DNA from: Glandiceps talaboti
Taxonomy: Eukaryota > Hemichordata > Enteropneusta > Spengelidae
Direction of reading: 5' to 3'
Assembly (NCBI RefSeq): GCF_964340395.1
Contig: NC_135555.1
Coordinates: 17,507,246 to 17,571,245 of the forward strand
DNA length: 64,000 nucleotides
Part shown: piece after piece, positions 24,478 through 37,990 of the stretch
Numbering within the stretch: the stretch's first letter is position 1
Layout: every line of letters starts with the position of its first letter
Notes under the pieces: generated by a model
The model's input: the letters and a program-made list of their open reading frames with translations, nothing else
Database searches by the model: none
Told to the model about the DNA's origin: nothing
Translations under genes and position numbers: made by a program

Positions 24478-24895
24478 TAAAGTTCATTATACCATGAACG
24501 AGCCAATTCAGTTGAACCAAAAATATGGAATATATACTCTGGTCGTTCTAAGTAACGCCCGTTGAATGCACGTCTATGTCATGACAATGTGTGTACTACG
24601 TCACCGGTTCTGCTGTTTTCGAAATATGAGTCAAAACGTTAAAATTACCATTACCCTCCACGATTTTTCTTTGATATTACCATAGACCCTTTCGTGTAGG
24701 GGCTATGATATTACTGGCGCTGGTATAATTATGTTATTCTTCAATATTTTTCTTCATTCAGCCAGAAAATACTCGTGACCTAAGGGTTGTCCAGGAACCC
24801 GTAGTGACAAAAGGCCCCTTACGTCACTCGTATTTTCCTTGGCAGAGCCTCAGACCACTAACGAAGGAAAATATTGAGGAGTAACATCTTTTCGT
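24478..24895 (+). mobile_element. Dispersed repeat family D, copy 1 (carries a nested mini-hairpin insertion)
   Basis: Aligns with 57264-57595 and 62783-63095, and by its end with 46215-46312, all in the same orientation. Shared blocks are attatacc near the start, aatatggaatatatactc, tttttctttgatattac, ggtataattatgttatt, cctaagggttgtc and gtcactcgtattttccttgg. The ends approximate attatacc and ggaataat, short inverted repeats. There is no open frame. Confidence 0.85.
24681..24707. mobile_element. 27-nt mini-hairpin insertion with 7-bp target duplication
   Basis: The body runs from catagaccc to ggggctatg and is flanked on both sides by atattac (24674-24680 and 24708-24714). The homologous repeat copy at 57264-57595 has a single atattac at this place (57424-57430), so the unoccupied site is visible. 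A related 57-nt element lies at 55349-55405. Confidence 0.8.
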
Positions 24896-25254
24896 TGGGA
24901 TGTGTGGCCATCATTGTGTTGCCTTCACCTAAATTGTTAAAGAATTTTAATTGATGGAAGTTTGGTGATTTTACTTAATGTTAGGGACTTTTACACTTGT
25001 CATTTTTGCTCTCTTCTATACAAACCTACCTACCAATCAACCTACCTGTACCAATTACCTACCTGCATACCAATCAACCGACCTGTACCCACCCACCTAC
25101 CTGCGTACCTACCTACATACATGCATGTACATATACATATCTTGCCTAAGCCTTCGGTAAAAGAATATTAATTCGAAACGTCAAGGATTGTAGTTATCGA
25201 TAAGGATTGTTGTACTCGTTACTTTTGCATTCCATGCATGTACAATCCATGTAT

Positions 25255-25293
<39 letters not shown>

Positions 25294-25357
25294 CATGCAT
25301 GCATACATACATACATACATACATACATACATACATACATACATACATACATAATAA

Positions 25358-25388
<31 letters not shown>

Positions 25389-25446
25389 CCGTACATACCG
25401 TACATACATACATACATACATACATACATACATACATACATACATA
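25255..25446. repeat. (CA)n followed by (CATA)n microsatellite
   Basis: A CA run covers about 25255-25291. A CATA run with a few interruptions extends to about 25446. Confidence 0.97.
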
Positions 25447-27089
25447 CAAACTAACCGACTCTTCATTAAATGGACAGATTATTTAGATAGATAGACCCAA
25501 TGTCAATTATGATTAAGATATTGATTGATTGACCTGTTCATTAATATTTCATTGTCTTCAAATTGATGTGTTATGGCCTATTTGTTATTGTGATAATTTG
25601 CATTTCCTTGACGCAATTAATATTGACGGTCATATTTGTTTTGGATGATTATTTCATTGTTGCGTTGAGAGGGACGCAAGGAACATTGCAATTTTTAAAT
25701 TCTTCCAAAAAATTCAAAGATATTCAAACCTTTTACATATTTGTGTATTTTGTTACCGCCGATATCTATGATCAACATCGGAGTAGGTATCTTACATAAA
25801 TATTTAAAACATAACCATGAGTTTGATTACGTCATCACTTCAACCATAACCATAATTGCTCTACAAAGTATGTTGCATAGTAAGTAGGGATAGATGACAA
25901 ATATCAACTTTAAGTCATGGCTCATTGAAATCGTGTCAACGCAAATACATTATTACTAAAAGTGACTATGACAGTGCTTACGATTGTTGCCTAGATAGAT
26001 GCATTTCGGCGAGATTTCTTTGTGTAGGGGTAGAGGGTTTCTGATTTGTAGATTTCCACGTACTGAACTGAACGGGGATGTAGTTCTAGATGTCGCCAGT
26101 GTAGCCATGGTAACGTAACATCGGCTGATCGTTATCCGCAGTATAACATTAGCTTAAAAATAAATTATGACAATGGTTTTTATTGTGCGTTGAAAACCGT
26201 AGAAGGCGCTTAAATAACAGGTTTCTGTTGAAACTAAGCTTTGCAATATGTTATAACTAAATTGTATACTCGCTGCACGAGCCAGAGTTGGGTAAAGAGG
26301 TAGTTGGAACGTCAGCAATTAATTCCACCTACACCTTTGGACCAATAGGAAACATCTGCTTAGTAATATATGAAAAAGGTCATTTAACCCCAGGTCCAAT
26401 GCGTTATATTATTTATAGATATACAGGAAACGTGTTCTGTAAGAGGCGAGATCGACAATTCAATGTAGGATATAAATAAATACTTTTACTCGATTTTACT
26501 TTTAATGGGTGTTTTGTACCCGTAAATACAAATATGTCTTTAAAGTATGTCAAATTGGGAAATGGAAGATTTTTTGCCATAGTAAACGCATGGCACTAAA
26601 ATAAAGTAAAGTGTCAACAAATGAACTATTCTTTACTAAATACATACTGACTTTATATTCAAAGCACTACATACTGATTTTGAAATTGATTGTGCGGTTT
26701 CAAGCAATTTTCAATTAGGCCAATTTAGTGGGAAGGGGGATGGGGTGGGACATCTCCAGCCTAAGTCAGTGTAAGAATTTAGTTTTTTTTATCCTACATT
26801 GAACTATTGATCTCCCCCATAAGATGTACGTGTAGTAAAATATGCAGTTTTACAATGACAGTCACATCTGCTTGACCTTCCACCCGAGTGAGTCACTTAC
26901 AGTTTGTATAAAATGCAAATATGGAGATACGTCATGTCACTCGTAATCTTCGAGTATAGTGAATATTAGGAGATACTAGTAAAAAATCACCATATCTGAG
27001 TCATTTAAGAAGTTATTCAAATATTCCCAATGGAAGTGTATTTCATATTTTGTTACCCTTAATGGTATGTGTTTAAATACTCTTTCCCC

Positions 27090-27190
27090 CTTTGTTGTAG
27101 TTTTGCTTTTGTTTTCGTGACTTCCTTGATGGCAGTATACTCTAGTATATAAATACAACACTGAGTCATCCAAGACTGGACGAGCATGTT
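27090..27190 (+). pseudogene. Decayed duplicate of the last copine 2 exon
   Basis: The stretch ttgttttcgtgacttccttg is identical to the start of the last copine 2 exon. It is followed by diverged ctgagtcatccaagactgg, matching ctgagtcaaccgagactgg there. A stop-rich insertion (ctctagtatataaatacaac) breaks the frame, and similarity ends soon after. It is probably the far end of the same duplication seen at 23820. Confidence 0.8.
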
Positions 27191-27501
27191 TGTTAAAGAT
27201 AACAGTGTCCATGTTTCATGTTGGAGCCAAAATAACTAAATGCTATTTGTTCGATTACCTATGCAAATGTAAAATAGACATTTACCATAGGGCTTGATGT
27301 GTGTACTTTATCAATTCCCATCGTATTGATTTTAACATTTTAGTTCATTCCGTCATATTTTTTTTCAAGTTGTAGGCCTAAATATTCAAGAACGTGTAAT
27401 GCATGTCCGTGTTTTTGTTTTGTTGGAGGGACGAATCAGGCTAGTATAGCCCTGGGCTGATATAGAATAGTACTAAGGTATATATTCCACGCCCTGGATT
27501 C

Positions 27502-27712
<211 letters not shown>

Positions 27713-28734
27713 TTTCTTTACTCTTTTACGATTTATTGAGTAACAAACAAGGACTTGGCATATGTTGTTTCACATTGATTTTTCAAGTAGGAAGCCATAA
27801 TAAAATTGTTTTATAAATTAAAAATCCAAAATAAATACCCAATCCTCATCCATATGGCCACTTTAATCATAACAAAACGCACAAAACGGTGTATTTTGTG
27901 AGTAGAAAAGAATACTGTATATTTGGATGTCTGTGAATATTGCTAAACTGTTCAACTATATAATCCCGACATTGCAATGATTGTTTAAATTTGGAGTTAT
28001 TAATAAAATGTGATGTCATTGGTAAAGACATTTGATGAATAACGATGGAAAGTCATTTGTCTGAATAAATACAATGAATATATATTACCTTCAGTTTTAA
28101 CTAAACGTTTCCCTAAGCAAGCAAAACAGTTGAAATCCTTTACTGACCTTTGAATTACATATGCCTGGATAAGCACACGACATGTCAAATCAGAATTCAC
28201 AGGAGTTAAAAAGGCGTCTTCTACTTTACTATAGCAAAACAGTTCTCTCATAACGATATCGTATCGAAATGGTGCATCTCCTCAACCCTGTGATCATTCT
28301 CTTAATCGGAACCTTAGGGTGATAATGATAACGTTATGAGTTCCAAATTGGTATATAATTGTTCACTTAGGAAAAACGCAATCTTTTTTATGGTTTACAC
28401 TTGACTTAAAGCTTCAATACCAGACTCCATATAAAACGATAGTGACTTTTACAAATTGACCACCATGGTCACTTTGAAGTGGGGTACTTCATCTTATCAA
28501 TGTCCTTCGATAAAATTGATGATGGATGTCAAAATGAACGACTCAAACAGATAGCGTATTTGACGTTGCAATTAGGAAATGACTGGTATAATTTGTATGT
28601 TATAAAAATGCACTAAAAGCGTGAACAGAGGAATGTCTTCTTGAAGTGGTGAACCTTGACATGCATTCACAACACGTGTTTGAAAATTCGAAGGCGTTGT
28701 ACTTGCTATAGACTATAGAGCTAGCATATCGCAT

Positions 28735-28990
28735 CAGTGCTTTCGCACTATATTTTTCTTCAAATTGTTTTCTTCATTTTTTGACTTGGAATTATTGTAA
28801 TTACGGAGAATACACGTTAATAAGTTTCATCATATTTTTAGCAAAAAAAATATGAAAATTATCAATCATTGCTTCGCACTATTTTTATCTTCAAACTGTC
28901 TTCATTTTTTGACTTGAAATTATTGTAATTTTGGAGAATACACGTTGCAACTTGGTAAGTTTCATAAAATATGAAAATTATCAATACATT
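28735..28990. repeat. Tandem duplication, period about 131 bp, two copies
   Basis: Both copies contain tcgcacta, cttcattttttgacttg, aattattgtaatt, ggagaatacacgtt, and aatatgaaaattatcaat, with small indels between them. Confidence 0.85.
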
Positions 28991-29235
28991 GCAAAAAAAG
29001 GCTAAAAATAGGAAAAGGTGAAAACTGACTGACTACACTTGCACGTCCCTGGATCAGACTCTTTGAATACTAATAAGCTTAAATGGTGGATTTCCATAGT
29101 AACATCGTCAAAAATGTTGCATTGTCTCAGTCTAGCTTTTCCGTGGAATCTAATCTAGGGACTAAAACCGACCACGAGAGAAGTAAGTCTTCCTGCAAGG
29201 GTGGCGAATATTATGTTAATATTCAGTGTTGGACC

Positions 29236-29289
<54 letters not shown>

Positions 29290-29373
29290 ACCTCAATCAA
29301 AGGTGATATTTCAACACAGATAAACTACCTGTTATATATATACATATATATGTTTGTATATATATATATACCG

Positions 29374-29421
<48 letters not shown>
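29236..29421. repeat. (CAA)n and (AT)n microsatellites
   Basis: CAA trinucleotide covers about 29236-29290. AT dinucleotide tracts cover about 29332-29421. The polyglutamine frame across the CAA tract is not supported as a gene. Confidence 0.95.
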
Positions 29422-29424
<3 letters not shown>

Positions 29425-32400
29425 TGCAAACACACTTATTACACATACAAATATACACACATTCACGCCTAATAGATAGATCGACTTTTCATTGTCTGCT
29501 TGCTGCCTTAGTGTCTATAGCGATTTGCAATTCGTGTTGTCTGTCAAACGAGCTGTTTAAAGCGTAGACGTCTATGTTTAAAGACATGTCATTTAGAAAG
29601 TACATCCTCGTACACTAGGTTAAACGTGAAGAGGATAAAGGTTAAAGACGGTGGTGTCAGACATGATCACCCCTCCCCATGTAGTAATGTGTAGCAACTG
29701 TATAACCTTATCAAAGGTATCTATTTCAAAGTATATTATACCCTGTTTCATTCACTACTATCTCAGTATCTGTGCTTTTCTTCAATCTTTCCTTCTGTCT
29801 TTAAATTATCAAAAGACGACATGCATATATTTTATTACCAATTTTTGCTATGATGTCCTATAAATTATTTTTTTGTCATGAAATATGGCAAATAGTCATA
29901 CATCTACGTTGTAGCTAGATAACCTATGATTAATAACAACAATACGATAATGTCAAGTATGTACATGTGTTACAGCTATTAAATGTAACATTGGCATGAT
30001 TCCAAGCTATCCTACTTGACTAGCTATCACAGCAAATCCAGTAGGATAATTACGCCATTATTAACTCCATACCTGGATGATTGAGAACATCCATAAACAT
30101 TTAATGTGTTTGTGCTATGTAAGCATCCGAGGAGCATCCCAGACCCCAGGGACACGTTGTTATCTTGCTGCCATTAATGTTATTCCTGTTCTCAAAGGTA
30201 ACGAATCGGGAATTAAAATGATGATTTTTGCCCAGGGTCTAAAAATGACAATGTAATTTCCTGTCTAGTGATTGGCTAGATCGATAATTAAACTTATGTG
30301 TAGATACACAATATTTAAATGCTATAATATAGAAAGACATATACACAGACACATACATTTATCGTGTATTAGATATATCGTGATTGGGTGTAGGGAATCA
30401 TGGACAAATTCGTTCAATTTCAGTCCAGTGAAAAAGGGTAAGAATTACGACGTAGATAATCAAATCTCCTAAGCCTGATACTGTATTAGTGTCCGACCAT
30501 AGACCCTTACATGCTACAAATCCTCGACGGACTCCGAGGCCCCATCATGACTCACTCACTCACCCGACCTAATTCTATTCTAGTACACTGAGAGAACACA
30601 AGGCATGCTATATATGTACCGCAAAATAACACATTGATATTAGTTTCACCTTGCGTGCGATGATGTATGGCAACATACAAGTGTTTCCCATAAACACGTT
30701 AATGATAGTACAAACATAATCTGGAGAATTCTATAGACAGAAAAAAAATGTTCAAACGCAGATCTAAATTCAAATTAATTTATCACCTCAACGATGACAT
30801 TAATGTCTATGCATTTAAGCAATGTGTAGGTCGATGTAATGCCAGCAGTGGGTCTTAATGTAACTTGAGGAAGCGTTTTCAGATGAATCCGATTAAATGG
30901 AAATATATATACCAGTTTGTAATATTGATAAAAGTATCCGTTGACAAAATAATGTTTCTAGCGTAGAGAGATAAAAGTTTGACAATAGTTTTACTGTTTG
31001 TATCCCCACCATCAGGATAGGATCAAATTTCCGGCAATGGCACACACTTAAGTTTACCACTACATAGCTGATGCATTATGAATAACACTTGCTTTTATTA
31101 CACCTTGCGGAAGAGGGGTTCATAAAAACACAGACATCCTTGTCTGTCTGTATGTATGTATGTCTGTCTGTCTGTCTGCCCGCCAACCCACCCGTCCGTC
31201 CGAACATTCGTCTATCGATGTCGTCATTACCTTAAGGACGGGTGGCACAAATGAAATTAAATTCAGTACACAGATTAATGGCTAGAACTGATCTGTCGAT
31301 CAATAATTATGTGCCTAACTTTGCATAATTAATTGTCGATCAGATTATAAACCACCGATGGTTACTACTCAGAAGTTTCTTCCAACTTTGATATTTTGAT
31401 GATTTCACGAAATCATCTAAATTAACTAATTTTTAGTGAATTGATATTTGGTTATTTGATGAATAAATGTCCCAGTTGCAGCTAGTACAGGTTTTAACGT
31501 AGCAAAATCTGTAACTTTAAGCATTTGTGTTTATTTTTGTTTCACACTGATACATGAAAAACCTTTTTCTAATTCATAAAGTAAATGATTTTTGAAATAA
31601 AAAATCGTTTGGTAGCTCTATATAATTCCAACTTTCGGTTCCAAATTCTCTTATTTGCATGGGCATGGATTATCAGCTGGATATATTAATTTTGTGTTGC
31701 GTATTTGCATTTTGTGCACCGACACATAATAAGCCGAAAATATGCACAGACTGTCACTTTAACGTAGAACGAACCTTAGAAATAAATTTAAAAATATTTA
31801 AATTTGCGCTTTTACTTTGGTCAAGTAAACTTCAACATATTTTTAGATAAAATCAATTGAAAAACCCTGCGGTCAAACAAATTGAAATAGAGGTCAAAAA
31901 CGATATTAAAATATGGCCATTTTAAAATCCATTATGGCCGCCGTATATACTGTGTTAACTTGCCAAAAATAAAGGATTGCTGATATCCTTTAAAACAAGG
32001 CGATGACCCCCACCCTCCTCCCAATTTCCTTATTATTTGAAAAGGACAAGCTTGTTACTGCAAAGTTTGGAGAGAATTGAAGAGCTTTGATTTTCAGGGA
32101 AATATGTTCCTGATTCTACCTTAAACTAAAAAACAGCAAACGTTCCACTCATCAACTCATAGCATGAAACCCAATACATGACACATTAAGTTAAACTTCA
32201 TATTCATGTTTATTGATATTTAAACTACAGATTCCAGCAAAGTTAAGCTTACGACAACAATAAGTATAACTTGAAACTACCTCTACCTAATAATTTAACG
32301 ACAAAATTAGACAAATATTAACAAATCACATTTTTTTTGTGTGTGCAATGTGCAGTACCCATCCTTAACATACGTCTTCTGGTTACAAAAAAAACATAGA

Positions 32401-34270
32401 GGCTCCTAGACTACGCCCTAACAAAATTCAATTACTATCACAAGTTACTTCGGCATGGTCAATGTCTCTTTATAGTGCGTTTCAAGTTCAAAATCGCTGA
32501 AAAAAATTCTTAAAGTTTAATGACATTTTGACAATATTTAAATATAATGAAAACAAGTGACTTGGAGCAAAAACGTCGTCTGGCTCAACACATCTCTTAC
32601 TAAAAAATAACACGGCTACATCTTATATCTGACTTGGCAAAAATCATACTGACATTGTAACATATTATCGTCTGGCTTTGAACAACAAAAGGCTGATTAA
32701 GGTCAGCTCCATTTCATCTGGCATGGTTAAAATCAGAATGTTAAATATACTTTTATACTGTTTGCATGGCAGAGCTAAAATAGATTGTTGCATGTGCTAA
32801 TGTTATTTTGGCAGATCGTCGCCAAATGTTATACATTGTAACTATGTATACTTTTCCAGACGTGTCAATGGATTACAATGTAACAATTGTATTTAAATTG
32901 TCAAGCCAGAAGACAAGATGTAGCAATATTGGCAACATTTTTATTGAGCCAAAAAGTACCCTGTAACAATGTTAGTAATGTTCTCATCGAGCCAGACGAG
33001 GATTATTTAGGAATAACTTGCTCCCGTTGTAACATGTTTAGATGTAAAAAGTGCATTCTACATAACTGACGTAAGAACCCTACCTCTAAATCACGAGGAT
33101 CAATAGATTGTGTCACGTGATATGATATACCATATGATATGGTGAGAGTGAGACATGCAAATGATTGTCCCTGGAAGACACTTATCGTGAGACATGATCT
33201 AACTTTCAAAATTTCGACGGAAAAAAAATATTATTCGATGGATATTTCATATTATAATTAGGTTTATATAAGTACAATCTACATCCAAGAAGCCAGTCGA
33301 CGTATAAAGAACACGTGATAGGTCAGTAACCCCTCCAACAATGTAAAACAAATAAAAGTAAAGACAAAAGTGAAGAAATAACGAAGGGTGCTCTGCTCTC
33401 TGTAAGACCAAGCAAAATAAATTGCGTACTTCTGATTACATTCTTTCAAAATAGGTATGGACTGAATTTAATTTTTCTTGTAATATTTCAAGGTTTTGAG
33501 CTAATGACAACTATATTTTGTGCGCTAATCATCAACATTTCTGATTTTCACACCATTTTCCTGAACTACATAAATAAGCGTACACTCGGCAAAACACTAG
33601 ACACAATGAAATAATTGGCATCATTTACATATTTTATTGTTGCTTGGCCTAACAATCCATTGATATCATTCTCACGAATTCGTTGAAAACTTGGGCTTCA
33701 AGATATGAAGAATTTTAATCTTATTTTAAATAGGCTCTTTATGAGCAAACCCTTTCTTGTTTGAAATCTTTTAATTTGAAATTCTTATTTCACTGCTTAG
33801 TTTTTTTGGCACATTTTATATTGTGTTAGTCTTCGAATGGAATCAAAATATGCTCCATATATATTTATCGAAAAAAAAGTTAAAGTTAAAGTTAACAATT
33901 CAGAAAAAAAAGTTATCCGCATTTCTATCAAATATAATTGTGGGTTAAGTGGATTAAGGCTTATAGGCACAATTTTATCCGTGTGATTGTTTAAACTATT
34001 CGAAAGTTAATTTATATTTAAGGAAAAAAATAGAAAATAACCGGATATCCGGAAATTGGTGATTATTTATTCGTATAAATGTAAGAATATAAATGTTTTT
34101 CTGTGTATCATGTCGAATCTATATGTTTTGATTTTTTATAATGTAGTACATTACGATATAAAAGTGTTGAAAATGAATCAAATTAAAAATTCAAAGTGAT
34201 TATAAATTGAATTTCATGACACATCTACAGCAGAAGAATGTAAGCTGTGCAAGAACAAGTCGGAAAGTAT

Positions 34271-34410
34271 GCAATTGTTGCTTGTGTCTATTCCTTGCAA
34301 AGGGGAATTCATATACACTGTAATACAATTGTTGCATGTGTCTTCATCTTGCAGAGGGCGATTCATATACATTGTCATACAATTGTTGCATGTGTCTGCA
34401 TGGTATTGTC
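34271..34410. repeat. 54-bp tandem repeat, about 2.5 copies
   Basis: The phrase caattgttgc(a/t)tgtgtct recurs at 34272, 34326 and 34380, with tgcagagggcgattcatata-like text between. The array is 0.6 to 0.7 kb beyond the aquaporin stop, so it could lie in its 3' UTR. Confidence 0.85.
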
Positions 34411-35007
34411 TATTCGAAGTGTACAATAATGACAGGATGCATACTTTTGTTTTGTCTGTCAAAATAATGACAGGGACGAGTACTGTCTTTCAAGTAGTCC
34501 TTATTTAGTAAATTACTCTCTGCAAGAGAGGGACACGTGCAACGATTCTGTTACAATGTATATGGATTAGTAGGCCACAAGAGACAAACACAATTGTATA
34601 CGTACTGACTTTCGTTCCTGCACATGTTACTTTCGTCTGCTGTATAATGTTATCTGTATCGTGCGTGTAATAAACGTATATAGTTTTTTATAGTGTGTGT
34701 TCTCATGCAGATGCTTTCTGTATGGTTTAACATTTGTGTAAGTCGAAAATTCGGGAAGTAATGTTTCCTAACATTTACGACATTCAAACTTTCAATAACA
34801 ACAATACACATTGTTACTTTTTACATATTCATATGATGCAGTGAAATCTGGCTCTCCGTTTCAAGAAGATCTCTGAATCGATTTACACGGCACGTGGATT
34901 TTTCTGATACAAGTGGTTACAGCTCCATGCAACGTATACATTGACTATTTTGATTGGTAGAGATGGCTATCTCTACAATGACATCAGCAACGAAGATCGT
35001 CTACACA

Positions 35008-35593
35008 CTATTTCCCGTTTTGATCGTTCACTTCTTTCAAAGCCACGTCCTCTTCTTTGTTGTCGGCTTCTACCTCATCCATTGGTACGTTACCTGTTTT
35101 ACGTGGGGAATAGGTGTCACGGAGACGTTGTACGCTTGAACTTGGCTCGAAGATAAACTCATACAGGAAGGCAGCAAGAATACCACCGAGAATTGGTCCT
35201 AACCAGTAAACCTACAGATAAACAATGTGACGAAATTTCACATAATTTACAGGGACAAACACGAGAGCATTTGTAGTTAAACAACTTGTATAATTGCATT
35301 TCTTTCTGTTTAGGAATGTCAAATTGCCAAGATAAAGGACAGTTTGCAAGGTTAGCTCTACAAGTAAATGGGTTATATAAGTGCTCTGTCACTTTGATGC
35401 ACACAGCGAGGTCATTTTATCTTGTTGTATATGTATCGGAATTTAAATTTGCCCATAGTCTAAAGATTAGAGGATAGTTAGTGCAGCAAAACAGAAAGAA
35501 AGCATTGAAAATCATTGATATATATATATATATATATATATATGTAAATGATTGTCAATGATTTATTTTTGTGTTTTGCTGTACTAATTATCC

Positions 35594-35659
<66 letters not shown>

Positions 35660-36966
35660 GCATTTAATATAATTAAGTACATTAACCTAAAAATAAGGGA
35701 CAATTGTTCCACACTTGGTTAGTTCATAATGGTGTTCTCTAATTGAATTTGCATATGTATGAGACACTTTTGACGTCACAATACGAACATAAAGTCCAGT
35801 TGAGCCTGTACTTTGCATGTATTCGAATGCAAAGTAAGTACACAATTTTGTACAATTCTATGATTTTCTCTATGATATTTGTCATTATTTCATGGCGTAA
35901 AAAGAGCATTTCTTCAAATGCACAATGGTTTCCACAATCAAAAAAGACTTGAAATGGAAGGGTTAATCATTATAGTTATATATCTTGAAGATGATGATCA
36001 TGCTATTTTGCATTCAGTGCTGGCTCGAAAAAAATACAACATAAAAGAATACCCCCCCCAAAAAAACAACAACAAACAAAAACAAAAACAAAAACAAAAA
36101 ACAAACAAACAAAACAAAACAAAAAGAAAACCACCAAAAAACAAAAAAAACAAAAAAACAACAACAAAAAACAACTAAAAACTAAAACAAAACAAAACAA
36201 AAAAACAAAAAACACCAACACTAAACGACAAAAAAGAACATTTCATACTCAATGAAAAGTAAGATCCTTTTTTTCAGTGGTGAGTAAATAGGTTCATGTG
36301 GCATACAACTAGTTCTTTGTTTGCAAGTATTATTTACAAGACTAAATGTTAGGTTTGTCAGGGGGTGTCAAGACTAGACAATATAATGATACTTACCCAG
36401 TGATTTGTCCATTTACCCATAAAGCATTCTGGACCGAAGGAACGGGCTGGGTTCATACTAGCACCAGTGAATCGTACCTGCAGAGAAAGAAAAAAATTAT
36501 TTGTTTTGTTGCATATAGCAATTCATATATTTTACTTCACTGGGAGGGTTTCTAAATTTTTGTCTTATTTGACAACACTTTACATATCCCGTTGACACAA
36601 CACAACCTCGCCCAAATTGTATTTTATATAATAAGAGTAGAAAGAGGAAATGGTAGCAAATTGATAGTGGTAAAATTAAATAGAGATACGAAAGTTACAC
36701 AAATAATGTCGATATAATAATGACAAAAATATGGACGGAGATAAAAAAAACAGATATGAAATCACGTCACAACCGGGGTATTAAACACCCTTTCTTAGTA
36801 CAGCAGATACCCATTGTCCCATGTCCACAGACTAACAATTCTTGACAGGGGGGGGGGGGGGGGCTACCATAATTTGCAGCTGCGATGATTGAAAGGATGG
36901 AAGACTTATGGAAGTAAATTTAGTATTTTAAAAACAGGTATTTCCAATAGAGGAACTCTGTTTTCA

Positions 36967-37055
<89 letters not shown>

Positions 37056-37334
37056 TCTGTGTCTGGGAAGGTTGCTGTAGGTACCCTGTGCTTGGTGACT
37101 ACTGGCTACACTGGCACAGCCATATAATATAGATTCAGAGTATTTTGAAATTCTAGTTGTGTATAATATTCACAATTTTTCATTGATTTAAAACGACACT
37201 CTTGAATTTAACTTCTACTTGATCTATGGATTGTATCTAATTGTAGCAAATACGAAACTCAGGATTCGTGAAAGAAAATAGTATGGTTTCAATTAACAAT
37301 ACTCGAAATCCACTCCTTGGACCCCCCCCCCCCC

Positions 37335-37378
<44 letters not shown>

Positions 37379-37885
37379 CAAAACAACCAACGCAACCCAA
37401 CGAAACATATAACACAAAATATCAGAAAATTTGAATACTATGAACCTCGTTTATAGTTCGAGAACTGTTGTTGTGAGTCAAAAATAGACAGTTTTATCTA
37501 CATTGTAAGTCGTGTACGGCCATTGATGATTGAAAGATTCGACTGCAAAAGCGGAAATTGGGAGAGAAATTTAATTAAGCGTTATGTAAGACTATACTCA
37601 CACAGATTGAAGATTATCTAAAACTCTCAATCGCTCATTCATGTATGAAAAGTATGACAACTAATTAACTAGCTAGTAGTCTCATGCCCCAGGCCTTAGA
37701 GCTAAATATAGCTGTAGATTGCCATGTTTACTCTGTTTGATTCGGATAACAATAATAGTATGATACACACGTAAAACTGCCTGCCTGTTTGCCTGCCTGC
37801 CAGCACGCACAAACATACATATATAGGTACGTGTATGTATGTATGTATGTATGTATGTATGTATGTATGTATGTACAAAAATGTA

Positions 37886-37949
<64 letters not shown>

Positions 37950-37953
37950 TGTA

Positions 37954-37990
<37 letters not shown>

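Larger units (their letters stand above)
27715..35007. other. Intergenic DNA and aquaporin 3' flank
   Basis: I find no coding exon supported by family resemblance or splice structure. Contents are a 131-bp tandem duplication (28735-28990), CAA and AT microsatellites (29236-29421), AT-rich unique DNA, and a short 54-bp tandem repeat (34271-34410). A reverse-strand AATAAA at 34066-34071 is a possible aquaporin poly(A) signal. Confidence 0.6.

Noticed and set aside
29083-29376. Polyglutamine protein
   Set aside because: It is a CAA microsatellite read in frame, flanked by a short unremarkable frame, with no family resemblance or splice support.
31659-31850. 63-codon frame with a signal-peptide-like start
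   Set aside because: The AT-rich context and lack of splice signals or family resemblance make it likely to be noise.
37321-37377. Retroposon poly(A) tail
   Set aside because: A homopolymer A run follows a homopolymer C run, with no recognisable retrosequence or target duplication on either side.
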